Shown here piece after piece: positions 23,386-33,786 of a DNA stretch of 64,000 nucleotides; position 1 is the first letter of the stretch, and every line of letters begins with the position of its first letter. The stretch spans positions 9,486,001 through 9,550,000 of the forward strand of contig CM114275.1 of assembly GCA_050084515.1 (NCBI GenBank). Reading direction: 5' to 3'. A model generated the notes under the pieces. The model was not told the DNA's origin. It made no database searches and was given only the letters and a program-made list of their open reading frames with translations. A program made the translations under genes and the position numbers. The DNA is from Blasia pusilla. Lineage: Eukaryota > Marchantiophyta > Marchantiopsida > Blasiales.

Positions 23386-25240
23386 TAGGCTTCCTCAATC
23401 TTTCACGTTGTTCGAGACGATGAGGACCCCATCGATGGGTCCTGATGAGAGTTCCCGGAAAGTTGGTGATGTTGTTGGTGTGCATGCACGGAGGGCGACT
23501 GGAGAAGCGAGTGTGATGACTTCTATTGTTGATGCTCGGGAGGAGCATATGTCGAGCACGTTGTTGGGGGCGGCCACTATTGTGTACCGCATTCCTTTAT
23601 TTTATGATTCCGATGTTATGAGGTTGGGAGATACATCCGTTGAGGTTTTCTGGCTGGCCACTACGCTATATGAGCGTGGAGTTTATGCGTCACACTTAGG
23701 GATGATTGCAAAGGAGGTGATGGACCTACTCTTGGAGCCTATGTTCGGGCAGTCCACGTCAGATTCATGGCAGGTTGCGGCTGCTAGGATGGCGGAGATG
23801 CCGCTAGACCCACGATAGAGCGTGTTATGGCTTCTTCTGGTGTTGTATTTCTGGATAACCTGGGAGAGGTCTTCTAGTTGGTGAGTCAAAGAGGTAGAGT
23901 TTTTAGACCGCAATGCGTCTTGTTGGATTCAGGAGCGCAACCCCTGATGTTGGGGAAAGCGGCATTCAGAAGATTGGGCTTGACGAGAGTCGATGTGGAG
24001 TGTTGTCCATTCCGGATATAGACATCCTTGGGTGGAGCAAGTACCACATAGTATATCACTTGAAAAGAGGTCGTGGTGAGGATTCTCCCAGGACATCCTA
24101 CAGATGAGTCTATGGTACGAGCCAAGGCGATAGTGACGGATGCAGAGTCCTACGACGTCTTTGTTGGTGGAGCAGAGTTGTACCCGATGGGGTTTTCCCT
24201 GAATGACTGGGAGGAGTCAGCGTCCTTCAAACAAGGATGGAAGTCAAGTGATGGGCGCCTTAGCTCATTACCCGTTCGATTCAATGGTGGAGTGATCAAG
24301 CGACGTCTATGAGAGATGGCGACCTTAGCAGCATTTAGCAACGCCATCACTTGGCCTAGTGATTTGATTGAGGGACATGTCCATGCAAAGGACACTCCTA
24401 TTCCTAACATTTATATGGAGGGGAGTGTCATGGTAACCGCATCAGTACGTGGAGGAGAGATCTCCCTTTGGGGCTCGACTGAGGAGCTTCGACGCTTAGC
24501 CGGTCAGCATGTGAGCTTCGACGTGCAGACCACGTGAAGCGAGGCGTTTGCACCACAACGTGCCGAGTCAGAGGAACCCGAGGTAGCGAGGAGTGCTACT
24601 AGGACCCCTTTGGACACCACTCTTATTGTGTAGTGCATCCAAAAGGACGGTATTTGCGTGTTGGATCTCTTTGGAGAGATCAACACTCGTTTAGTTATTG
24701 TTTTGCAATACACGTGCAACAGTACGTGTATGTGGAGATTGATGATGTTGCGAGGCGCGCTTCACTTCACCATATGGCGCAGTCATGCCTCCTTTTTCCC
24801 AACTTGTTTTCTGTGTACGCTATCCAGGGTTACTAGAGTTCCCTACCGAGGGACATTTCATTGCTGGGGGCGGAGGACTTGGAGAGGGTAGGGACCATAG
24901 AATTGGTCATTGCCGGTTGGCCATGTTAGGGCTAGTCGAGTGCTTGACGGGATAGCAGATTAGCTGACTCTCGGTCTAGGTTTCTTTGGGAGATGATGTG
25001 GATCTTGCAACACTTACTTGAGGCTCACTCTTGTTCTCCAACATACATTTTCGAGAATGTGCCGATTTTGGTCGATTCGAGGTCCCGTGTGGTGACGAGT
25101 GCAGATCAAGTAAGCGCATGGATCGGCCCGGCAGTGTTGTTGGATGTGGCGAGTGTAGGTTCACGAGCACACCGCCTACGTCTTTGGTGGACCAACTTGG
25201 TGCCACATGAGGTTTTTTAGAGGGCAAATGCGTTTAGGGT
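23386..25240 (+). pseudogene. Gypsy protease plus N-terminal/catalytic half of a C5-cytosine DNA methyltransferase (rightward fragment)
   Basis: The first open frame (23408-23818) is the uncharacterised gag-protease spacer. An aspartic-protease motif CVLLDSGAQPLMLGKAA follows at about 23913-23965. After the VRAKAIVTDAESYDV and LYPMGFSLNDWEE blocks (24073-24312), methyltransferase motifs appear in order. Motif I is ICVLDLFGEINT (about 24650-24690). Motif II is YVYVEIDDVARRA, after a frameshift. Motif IV is VIAGWPC, with the catalytic Cys at 24924-24926 and the next codon, normally Gln, mutated to TAG. Motif VI is YIFENVP (about 25044-25064) and motif VIII is SRAHRLRLWWTNL (about 25158-25196). 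This is known of bacterial-type and DNMT3-like enzymes; the assignment here is by motif reading. It is dead: at least four stops and one frameshift. Confidence 0.8.
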
Positions 25241-25480
25241 AATCATGACTGTAATCTCGTCACCTCCAATTGCACATGTACTCCACATGATTGCTATATC
25301 AATTACTCCCGTCACTCCCAACAACCATACATAAAAATTATTGACATAAATTTTACTTCCTACAACACAACCCTCGAGTTGTATTACTCTCAATAGAACT
25401 CTTTATTATGTCGTGCACATACACATTTTTGCACAAAATACATTGCTATCATCAAATAAAAACACACAAGATACCATACT
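25241..25480. other. AT-rich junction sequence
   Basis: Short unassigned sequence between the methyltransferase fragment and the leftward LTR. No coding features are seen. Confidence 0.3.
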
Positions 25481-25900
25481 CACTCGTGGCATCTAACATT
25501 GAGACAATCATTATTCCAATTAAATCACAAGCACTCAAATCTCTCTCATGTCAAACCAAACCCACTCTCCTGATGAGAGGCTTAGATTACTCACAAGGCA
25601 AGAAGGACCATCATGCCGTTGCCTCGTGCCAAGAGTTCAACAAAAAGAAAAAGATCTCCAAAGCTTCCTCTCTTTGGATATATCCCCTTCGCTCCCCCAA
25701 CCTCTCTACATATTAACCTATGCTCGCAAGTCACCTCCTTAACCCTTGAACTAATGTAGGAGATTAAGGGACACTTCTCGAAGCGTAAAATAAACTATAC
25801 TATGAATAGAAATTTACTAAAATAAGCATATTTCTATATATAGCTCTGAATGAGCCAAATAAGAAGGGAAACCTATTCTCTCAAGTTATCTAAGCAATCT
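25480..25900 (-). repeat. Diverged gypsy LTR fragment (leftward)
   Basis: It matches, as reverse complement, the LTRs at 19285-19801 and 33149-33786. Shared blocks are TCATGTCAAACCAAACCCAC, CTCCTGATGAGAGGCTTAG, ATGAGCCAAATAAGAAGGGA and AACCTATTCTCTCAAG. It is more diverged than the other two. It follows the gag C-terminus directly, so either pol was deleted from this copy or it is the end of a gag-only derivative. Confidence 0.75.
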
Positions 25901-28390
25901 GTTCCTGTAGCTGATGTATCCATCCTAGCCTCACGCTCGGCGTCTCCCTCCACACGTCTAGATGGTGGGACTCTACCTCCTCCACGGGCAGCTCCACCAT
26001 CTTGTTGGGCAACTCCAGCTCCTCGTCCCCCAACAAGACCACCTGGTGCACGATCTTTAGGCCCACCTGGACCGACTACTCGCTCTCGTGCCCTCTCTTA
26101 CCCTCGGTCCAACCATAACTCGGGGTGTAGAATCAAACACCTGGTGCGTGCATGACCATACCTCTGACAATAGTCACACTGATAACCTTCTGATTCAACA
26201 CCATCTTCTCCTCCATGCTGAGGCACACGTCCATGAACTTGACAAGTGCAATCGCGTTGATGATGGACTCCACCATATGACCAACAAGTAATGGTTGACC
26301 TATCTCGGAGTCCACGTTGTTGCACAAGTGGTGCAAAAAATCGTGACTGCTCTCCCCGGGAACCCATGGTGGCTACACTCTCCTCCGCCATGTTGCACTC
26401 AATATTCTCGATAGTCCTAAAAACATCTCTCAACGTAGGGGAGGTGTTCATTAGAAGCACCCCCTCCCGCACATGTGTCCGCAAGGTCCGGTCCAGCATC
26501 GCATACCATGACTGGATAGCCTGAGCCTCTGTCACCCCCTGAGTGATGTTAATGAACGGGCGCAAGCGAGTGTAAGCCTCACGCAAACTCTCACCCAGGT
26601 GCCTCTAGAAGTCGTGGATGCTCCATAACTTCTCCATATGCACCCCCTAGTAGCTCGTCCTCAACTCTGCAAAGAAGATAACCATTGGGTTGAATCTAGG
26701 AGAGACCCAAATAGGTGATGCAACTGCTCTAATGCGAGTCACCCGTCCTAAAACATCACTTGCGGAACAGGAAGAGGCCTCTCATGACTCCTTATCCTCA
26801 TTGGGAAATGGCTCAGTCCATGACACATAATGTGGATCATAGTAGAGTCGCCATGCCATGCCTCAATATCCTTGGTATATTTGTGGGAAAACTCATGGTT
26901 ATCGTCCATAGTGTCGCGACCCTCATGACCAAACAAGTGCCAAGCGGAACATCGGAACATTAGCGGGCTCACGCTAAGATGGTTTGCGCATTGGAGTTGT
27001 CTCAAAGAGGAGACAAGAGACGAGACGCGAGCGATGAGTCGTGTTTCAGGTGTTATGGTCGCGACTGAGAAACCTGGACCAAACGCGGAATGAGACTTGA
27101 AAGAAGTCGAGTCTAGGAAGTGGGTTGCCAAAGGGAAGATCCGGATTTGGAACGCCACTAGCGTTTGAGAGTTTCCTACTGTATTTATGGCCATAACTTT
27201 TGGCGCCAAGATGCGTTTGGAGCAAATAAGGGTGCGTGGGAAAGCTTATGGAGAGCCGGTCAAGACGCATCAAAGATCGCTGCAAACGCATAAGCAGCGG
27301 CCGAGATACAACCCGAAAACGACTATAAATGGAGTCGGGTTGAGGGCCACAATGAAGGGCCCGACCCTCTTTTCCCAAAGGGGAGGGGTTATTGGAGAAC
27401 CCCAGAAGTACTAGTAAGGGGGAAGGTCTCCGAGAGTGCTTGGAACCCAAACCCCACTTTGGGCGCCGCGGGGCGGCTCAAGGGCATGGAACGGAACGCG
27501 AGTTTGGGCGTTGGGTTGGAAAACCTGCACCAAGTCCATTGAGGCGATTTTAGACATCCCTCTTGGATTTCACACCGCGACTCAATTACTTGGGTCTCGG
27601 TTCGAAACTCATACGAGGACCGTTGAACAGTTGGGATTGCTAGGCGTGCAAGTGCCGTTTCAGATCCCTGGACTAACCAGGAAGTCTGTTCCAAGTCTTG
27701 AAGGACTTGCCATGTTTTGGAAGCTAGGAACTAAGGAAGGTTGAGCTTGATGAGACGCCGAGTCGAGGACTCGGTGGGTTGGAACGCCCGTTGGCCCAGA
27801 CCCGACTAACGAGAGTGCGTGTTTGGGTGCAGATCGGCGATGAGTTCGTGATCTACTGAACGCACGCTTCCGCAACACTAAAGATTGACGTTCAACGAGA
27901 GTAGGGGCGCGACAATGGGTGCCTCCTCTAGGTGCTGGAATATTCTATTTGATACTGTAAATGGGTTGAACTCTCTGGAGTTCCTAGCCCGTTGTGAGTC
28001 ACACCAACTCCTAAGCTCCGCAATGAAGTTGTGTAACTCTATACTGCCTACAACACCCGAAAACCTACGCGGTACTCTACTCCAGCCGTCCATCTCGTAC
28101 GCCCAAGAGGAAGGACCATTCAATATGTGCGGTGGATCACTAACACACTCCTCTACACTTTCCCCCTTGTTTGAAGACGACACAGAAGGGGATCGAGGTG
28201 GTCTCTCACGTGGAGACCTTCGAAACCTCGCACCACTACGAGTAAACCCTCTAGAGCTACTCTCAAGTCCACCACCTTGCCTCTCAAAGTCCCGAAAGGA
28301 CGCGTGATAACCCTCATGCCCCTCTCACGCGATCACTCTCAACCTCACGAGTAATCGCTCAAACTACCATGCGGCATTGAATCTAAGATG
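25900..28390 (-). pseudogene. Gypsy gag (leftward), interrupted by an insertion
   Basis: Gag packages element RNA. Read leftward, an Arg/Gly/Ser-rich N-terminal part runs from about 28390 to 27883. After the insertion come ALEQLHHLFGSL and the capsid-like frame 26586-26098 with LREAYTRLRPFI and GVTEAQAIQSWYAMLDR. Two zinc knuckles follow: the first is damaged (CWSYGG..HHQRDC, with Tyr for the second Cys) and the second intact (CDYCQRYGHARTRC, 26137-26178, C-x2-C-x4-H-x4-C). A +1 shift then continues into an Arg/Gly-rich tail (about 26090-25920). Stops occur at several Gln/Trp-type positions. The gag family is inferred from motif content and the neighbouring LTR. Confidence 0.8.
26753..27877 (-). 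mobile_element. 1.1-kb insertion in gag, probably a solo LTR of another retrotransposon
   Basis: The gag frame breaks here and resumes on the other side. The insertion is flanked by identical 5-bp copies, CTAAA at 26748-26752 and at 27878-27882, as expected of a target-site duplication. The ends are roughly inverted: TGTTGCGGAA at one end and TTCCGCAA near the other. Leftward there is a TATA-like TTTATAGTC near 27320-27330. Base composition is GC-richer than the host element. There is no coding motif, and one end lacks the usual CA, so solo LTR is likely but not proven. Confidence 0.6.
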
Positions 28391-29224
28391 CAGCACTCAG
28401 TCTACACTCTCTCACTGAGACGTGTGTTGTGCGGCAGCAAGCGGCGTGGTGCAGAAAATTGGCTATTGTCCTATCATCTAATCGACATGACATACCCTCA
28501 ACTTTGGACATCCCACACATGTCTATGTCCCCTGAACTTGTACATCAACAATGCTCTCAACATCTGCACGGAACCCAATATCCCCAAATAACTACCAAAA
28601 ACCCGGAAATCCCTAACACGTGCAGGGCAAAAGACCAGAATGGGTAACCTCAACAAATATCGATCTCTCCTCAGCAACTGCAAACCTCGATCCCAAATCG
28701 GTCGTCACGACAAACTCCTCCAAATAGCACATTGTACCCTCTGGTATTAACGATGCTCAAATCTCCTCAATGTGCGATGCAGGTCCAGCGGTACGGTGCG
28801 GCATTGGCGGCACGGAATGGGTAAAAATGGGGTACGACACTCAAAGACATACCCTCCTCAATCAACAAAATATAATATGCTTTACAATGGTGGTGCGGCT
28901 CCGCATCGCGATGGTACACTACGGCCATGAGCGGCACGGCACGGAAATCGGCGATACGTTGCAGCTACGAGCGTCATGACACGGTACTCAATCATTGTCA
29001 AGCGGCTAAAAATCATGACATAGCAAAACAGAATGGATACTTGGACCCCATAAATCCAAGGATCACCTGTCACTATGGAGCGGCCAATCCTCAATAGGTC
29101 GGTGACGAACTGGTACAACGTAACGCGAGCGGCGAGGGCGCTATGGGGTCCCTGTGTAAATGCGTGAGTATGTTTCATTTATGTGTGGATCTACCCGTAT
29201 ATTGGGGAAGATTGGTGTTGTGTG
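28391..29224. other. Unassigned part of the gypsy mosaic
   Basis: Leftward translation between 28390 and 28683 may be the extreme N-terminus or leader of gag. 28740-29180 is rich in CGG/CGC words (GCGGCACGG-like, CGGTACG) with no domain recognised. No LTR could be matched here, so the 5' LTR of the gag copy is missing. Confidence 0.35.
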
Positions 29225-29312
29225 ATATGTAGATGCGATGCCGCTCTCCTCCTTTCAACCTAGGGCCCATATCGGCCTCCGAAGTCTCCATTGTGACTAC
29301 GATAGGACTCTC
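29225..29312 (-). repeat. Inverted linker segment at the start of the rightward pol
   Basis: This segment (blocks CAACCTAGGGCCCATAT and CATTGTGACTACGATAGGAC) occurs in the same + orientation at 22497-22578, inside the leftward element. The pol next to it runs the opposite way. It is therefore inverted relative to the pol that begins at 29313. Confidence 0.65.
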
Positions 29313-32052
29313 CGGAGTAGATGTTTTGCATTTAGTATGCATTATTTGGGTACGCTGAAGGGTCCAGGGATCCGCATTGAGTTTTCGAGTGACACGCCGA
29401 TCTTTTGACGAGTCTACAAGTACGGTGAGATGGAGAGGGCTCTGATTAAGAGTAGGAGTCAGGACTTGGTTGGAGCAAGACTAGTGGAGATGTTGCATGG
29501 AGAGTATGCATCTACCACTATCATGCCTGCAAAGAAGGATGTGCATGGCAACTAGACGGATAGGCAAATGTGTGGAGATTACCGACCTATCAATCGGCAG
29601 ACAAAGTTTGATAGCTATGCCATGCCCACCCCTGAGGAGATCTTTGATGCGATTGGGCATGCAAAGGTCTTCAGTTCATTGGATTTGCGAGTCGGAAACC
29701 ATCATCTGCCTATCAGATTGGAGAACAGGCAGAAGACGGCATTTTGGGGCATCGATCCTCATGGGAAGGATTGTTTGCACAAGTGGCGGTTCTTACCATT
29801 CGGGTTAAAGAACTCCCCGGCTGAGTTTCAGAGGGTCATGGATAGGATCTTCGCAGGTCTGGATTTTGTTAGGTGTTATATTGATGACATTGTAGTCTTT
29901 AGCGCCATGGTTGAGAAGCATGAGCGACATCTAGAGGAGGTGTTTTGACGATTGCAGTTACATGGGCTAAAGCTACATCCATGCAAGTGCAAGTTCTTCT
30001 ATGACCAGATTGAGTACTTGGGTCATACGATATACCCTGGGGGCCTTGATGTGCAATAGACAAAGGTAGAGGCTATCTCACGCATTCCACGCCCTACAGA
30101 TATGAGTCGAGTTCGTGCATTCATGGGATTGGCGAACTTCTATCGACCGTACTTCAAGGGTTTCAGTTTGATTGCGAAGCCGCTAACCTTGATGGCCGAG
30201 ATGGATCAGGAGTGGCACTGGGGGGATGAGCAAGAGAGCATTTTAGATGCTCAAGGATATATTGACGTCCGCGCCCATATTGAGGAGACCGATAAGGGGG
30301 CATCCTTTCTAGTTGCATACCGATTGGAGCATATTCGGGCTTGGAGCCGTGCTCACCCAGCATCACAATGATTGTAGAGAATTCATGGTGGCTTATGCTA
30401 GTCACTTGAACAACGCTAAAAAGGTGAAGTATAGCTTGTATGAGGCTGAGTGCTTGGCTGCTGTGTAGGCAATCACACATTTCAGATGTTATCTATTCAG
30501 AAAACCTTTACCATCATTACTGATCGTCAGCCATTTAAGTGGTTGATAGAGTCCGACGAGCTTACAGGGAAGCTTGCGAGGTGGACTCTTTTGTTGTAGG
30601 AGTATGACTTCCAAGTGGTGTATAGACTTGGGATGCTCAACCAAGATGCAGATGGTTTGAGTTGAAACCCATGCCCGAGTCAACGAGATACGAATGGAGC
30701 TTGTTGGCATGGTGAGAGTGATGAGGAGTTGGTGCCAGGATGGCATGCGTCAGCCTATTTGGGCTTGTTGGCTATGGAGAGCCAGATTGCTGAGACTTCG
30801 ATGGCAAGGTCTGATGGAGAGTCCTTAGATCTAGAGGCCGGTGAGAAGACAACAGGTGGCCGAGACATTCACGACGATGGAGTGGTCTTGGAGTACCTGC
30901 GTACTAGCACCGTCGCGAGCACAATGGGTGCTAGAGAGCGGGATCGCATCCTACAGCGAGCCAGACGGTTTCGGTGGAAGGGCACACATGTGTTGCGGGT
31001 GTAGGAGGATGGTAGAGTGTGTGTAGTGCCTCATCCTTCGCAGAGACCACGTTTGGTGCATCATGCCCACGAGGAGTTGGGTCATTTTGGAGTGAATCGG
31101 ACGTACACCTTGCTCCAAATTCAGTATTGGTGGCGAGGCATGTAGATTGACATTCATCAGTTTGTTGCCAGATGTATGGTGTGTGATTGAGTCTGAGCAT
31201 CGTTCAATGCTCCGACTACACCATTGCATCCACTTCCGATCATGGGTTTAGGTTATAGATGGAGTTTGGATTTTGCAGGACCTTTGCCTTTGACGGAGCG
31301 CCATAGTCGTTATGTGTTGGTGATGGTCGAGCACTTCTCGTAGTGGATAGAGTTGGTTGCATTACCTGACAAAGCAAGTGAGGAAGTAGCGTATGCCTTC
31401 CTAGATTGAGTGTTGAGTCATTACGGTGCACCAGCTGAGGTGTTGACAGACCATGGTACAGAGTTCCGCGGGGAGTTTCAGGCCTTGTGTGATCAGGCAC
31501 TGATCGACCACCACACTAATTTGCGAGATCATCCTGAGGCGGATGGACTAGCGGAGCGAGTTGTGCAAACAGTGAAGAGAGGACTACGCAAGTATGGCTT
31601 GCAGAGAGGCCACCTAGGAGATTGGGACCTTCAATTGCCGTGGTTGGCGATGGGATACAGATTCAGCATGCACGCATCCTTAGCGTCTTTCTCACTATAC
31701 TTGTTGCTTTATGGCCGAGAGCCAGATTTACCTGCGGCCATTCGTCGAGATGTTGGTGAGGTGTTGAACCTTGATGACCCTGATGTATGGATGCGAACAT
31801 GTTCTCAGAGGACTGAGTTGTTTCGGAGAGTGATGCCCATGGCGTTTGAGAACTTGGCGATTCCGTAACATCGGGATACGTTGAGGTATGCGACTATTCG
31901 GGGAGGTGGTTATCGACCTACTATCCGGAGGTTTCATCAGAGAGACTATGTCTACATGAAGAAGACGGCACCCATGACGTTGGATGTGACTACATGGCAC
32001 ACCATCTTGAGAGTGCGTGAGGTTTTTCCATCCGGTGTTCTCTTATTGGAGG
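29313..32052 (+). pseudogene. Gypsy pol: RT, RNase H, integrase (rightward copy)
   Basis: RT (about 29360-29990) keeps MCGDYRPINR, SLDLR, FLPFGLKNSPAEFQRVMD and an intact Y-I-D-D box at 29877-29888. RNase H follows at 30200-30680. Integrase has the H-H/C-C zinc-binding part (HHAHEELGHFG..., CMVCD, about 31060-31190). Its core has the catalytic Asp in SLDFAGP (about 31268) and in TDHGTEF (about 31448), and the Glu in ADGLAERVVQ (about 31556). The C-terminal GREPDLP block comes next. About thirteen in-frame stops and a frameshift in RNase H make it dead. Most stops fit C-to-T or G-to-A changes at Arg, Gln and Trp codons. It continues into the PHD module. Confidence 0.93.
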
Positions 32053-32306
32053 GACACGATGGTATGTTTTGGAAGGACCATGTGCGTAAATGTGTGCCAT
32101 GTCATCTTCCGAACATTGACGATACAGTTGATCCGAGCTTAGCAATAGTTCTTGCAGGCTTGCGGTGTATGTTGTGTGGTTCTGCCCATGGTGCAACCAC
32201 TATGCTAGTCTGTGATGGGTGTTCAAGAGGATGGCATATGGCATGTTTGACGCCATCTCTCACTAGGGTTCTTGAGGGACAATGAATGTGTCCCAAATGT
32301 ACATAG
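32053..32306 (+). pseudogene. PHD-finger module 1 at the C-terminus of the gypsy polyprotein
   Basis: In frame with the integrase C-terminus (LLLEGHDG), a WKDHVRKCVPCHLPNIDDTVDP linker leads to a Cys4-His-Cys3 array. Its parts are CMLC (32166-32177), CDGC, W-H-x2-C and a final CPKC ending at 32300. This is the PHD zinc-finger pattern, whose family members read histone H3 tails. The conserved Trp before MCPKC is a TGA stop (32283-32285). The natural stop is TAG at 32304. A targeting role for the integration complex is inferred by analogy with chromodomains of other gypsy elements. Confidence 0.85.
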
Positions 32307-32595
32307 AGTAGGTAGTTCTACATTCCAACTTGTGTGTGTCATATGGATGACAAGAGGCGACTATTCATGGGGCCACATGAGCACCCGACCTTCTTGCTCT
32401 AAACGTCCGAGAGATGTATGTCATGGTAGGTAGGGATAGATGGCTATCTAGAGTTAGAGGGACTTAACCACCAACTAGGGGCGCAATTGGAGATATTTTG
32501 GTACTTCTTGTCTCGTTGTTTGGATGCCATGAGTTAGCATAGGAACAGCGATGAATGTTGTGTAGCGATTTCTATGCGCACGATGACACGATGGT

Positions 32596-32838
32596 ATGGT
32601 TTGGAAGGACCATGTGCGTAATTGTGCGTCATGTCACCTTCCTAATATTGAAGGTACAGTTGATCCCACCTTAGCAGTAGTTCGTACATGCTTGCAATAT
32701 ATGTTGTGTGGTTCCGCCTGTGGTGCAGCTACTATACTAGTCTGTGATGGGTGTTCGACAGGATGGCATATGGCATGTTTGACGTCACCTCTCATTAAGG
32801 ACACTGAGGGACGATGGATGTGTCCTAGATCTACATAG
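32596..32838 (+). pseudogene. PHD-finger module 2 (tandem duplicate)
   Basis: This is a second copy of the linker plus PHD finger, open for 80 codons. It lost the first Cys (Tyr at 32698-32700) and the last Cys (Ser near the stop) but keeps the Trp that is a stop in module 1. It cannot bind both zincs. It is part of the 532-bp tandem duplication and is no longer in frame with the integrase. Confidence 0.85.
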
Positions 32839-33148
32839 GGTAGGTAGTTATAGATTCCGACTTGTGTCTGTGACATGGATGACAAGGAGGTGACTAACGA
32901 TGGGGCCACATGAGCACCCAGCCTTTTTGCTCTTAGCGTCTGACAGATGTATGTCATGGTAGGTAGTGATAGATGGCTATCTGGAGTTAGAGAGACCTAA
33001 CCATTAGCTAGGGGGGCGATTGGAGATATTTGGATACTTCTTGTCTCGTTGTTTGGATGCCATGAGTTAGCATAGGATTGTGTGTGTTTGTGTGTATGTT
33101 TGTTGACAGCAATTTATGTTGTATAGCGATGTGTATGCGCACGATAAC

Positions 33149-33786
33149 TGTCACGACTTTTAGGATAGATCGACAAGATCTAGGAGAGCGCCTTCGAAGA
33201 TGCTAGAGGATAGTCTCAGGAGGTAGAGGATGACCTGCTAAGGCCACGCGTAACCTGAGAGAGCAGGTTTCCGCTTTGTTTCGGCTCATTTGGAGCCGTA
33301 TAGAGATATTTCTTATTTTGGGTAAGTTTCCATTTGGAGTATAGTTGACTTTAAACTTTGGGAAGTGGCCCTTGACCCGCTACAGCAGGTCAAGAGCCAA
33401 GGAGATGACCTACGAGCAGAGGTTACCGAGGAGAGAGCTTGGGAGAGGGAAGGGGGTATACCTCCAAGAGAGAGAGCTTGAGAGTTCATTCTCTCTTTGT
33501 TGAACCTCTTGGCATGAGGCGGCGGAGCTTTGGTCCTCTTTGCCTTGTGTGTGTGTAACCCAAGCCTCTCATTAGGAGAGTGGGTTTGGTTTGACATGAG
33601 AGAGAGTGCACACCATGGAGAGCTTGGTGTGAGATGTGATGTGAGATCTACTTGAATAATTGGAGATATTTTGGTACTTCTTATCTCGTTGTTTGGATGC
33701 CATGAGTTAGCATGGAATCGTGCGTGTTTGTGTGTATGTTTGTTGACATCAATGTATGTTGTGTAGAGATGTGTATGCGCAGGATA
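33149..33786 (+). repeat. Gypsy 3' LTR (rightward element)
   Basis: It begins TGTCACGACTTTTAGG, matching the leftward LTR start at 19801, and ends near ATGCGCAGGATAA. It contains a GGCTCATTTGGAGCC palindrome and GTGGGTTTGGTTTGACATGAG. Length is about 638 bp. The last roughly 125 bp repeat the tail found upstream at 32487-32590 and 33018-33146. The exact 3' end is uncertain, because the target duplication cannot be identified. Confidence 0.75.

Larger units (their letters stand above)
32053..33145 (+). repeat. 532-bp tandem duplication (PHD module plus 3' untranslated tail)
   Basis: Unit 1 starts GACACGATGGTATG at 32053 and unit 2 with the same bases at 32585. Each contains the PHD coding part, then the tail TAGGTAGTT...GGATGACAAG...GGATGCCATGAGTTAGCATAG...TATGCGCACGAT. 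The second unit ends just before the LTR at 33149. Confidence 0.85.

Noticed and set aside
28740-29180. CGG/CGC-rich stretch considered as a CpG island or gene
   Set aside because: It lies within the gypsy mosaic, and no domain, splice pattern or promoter elements were found.
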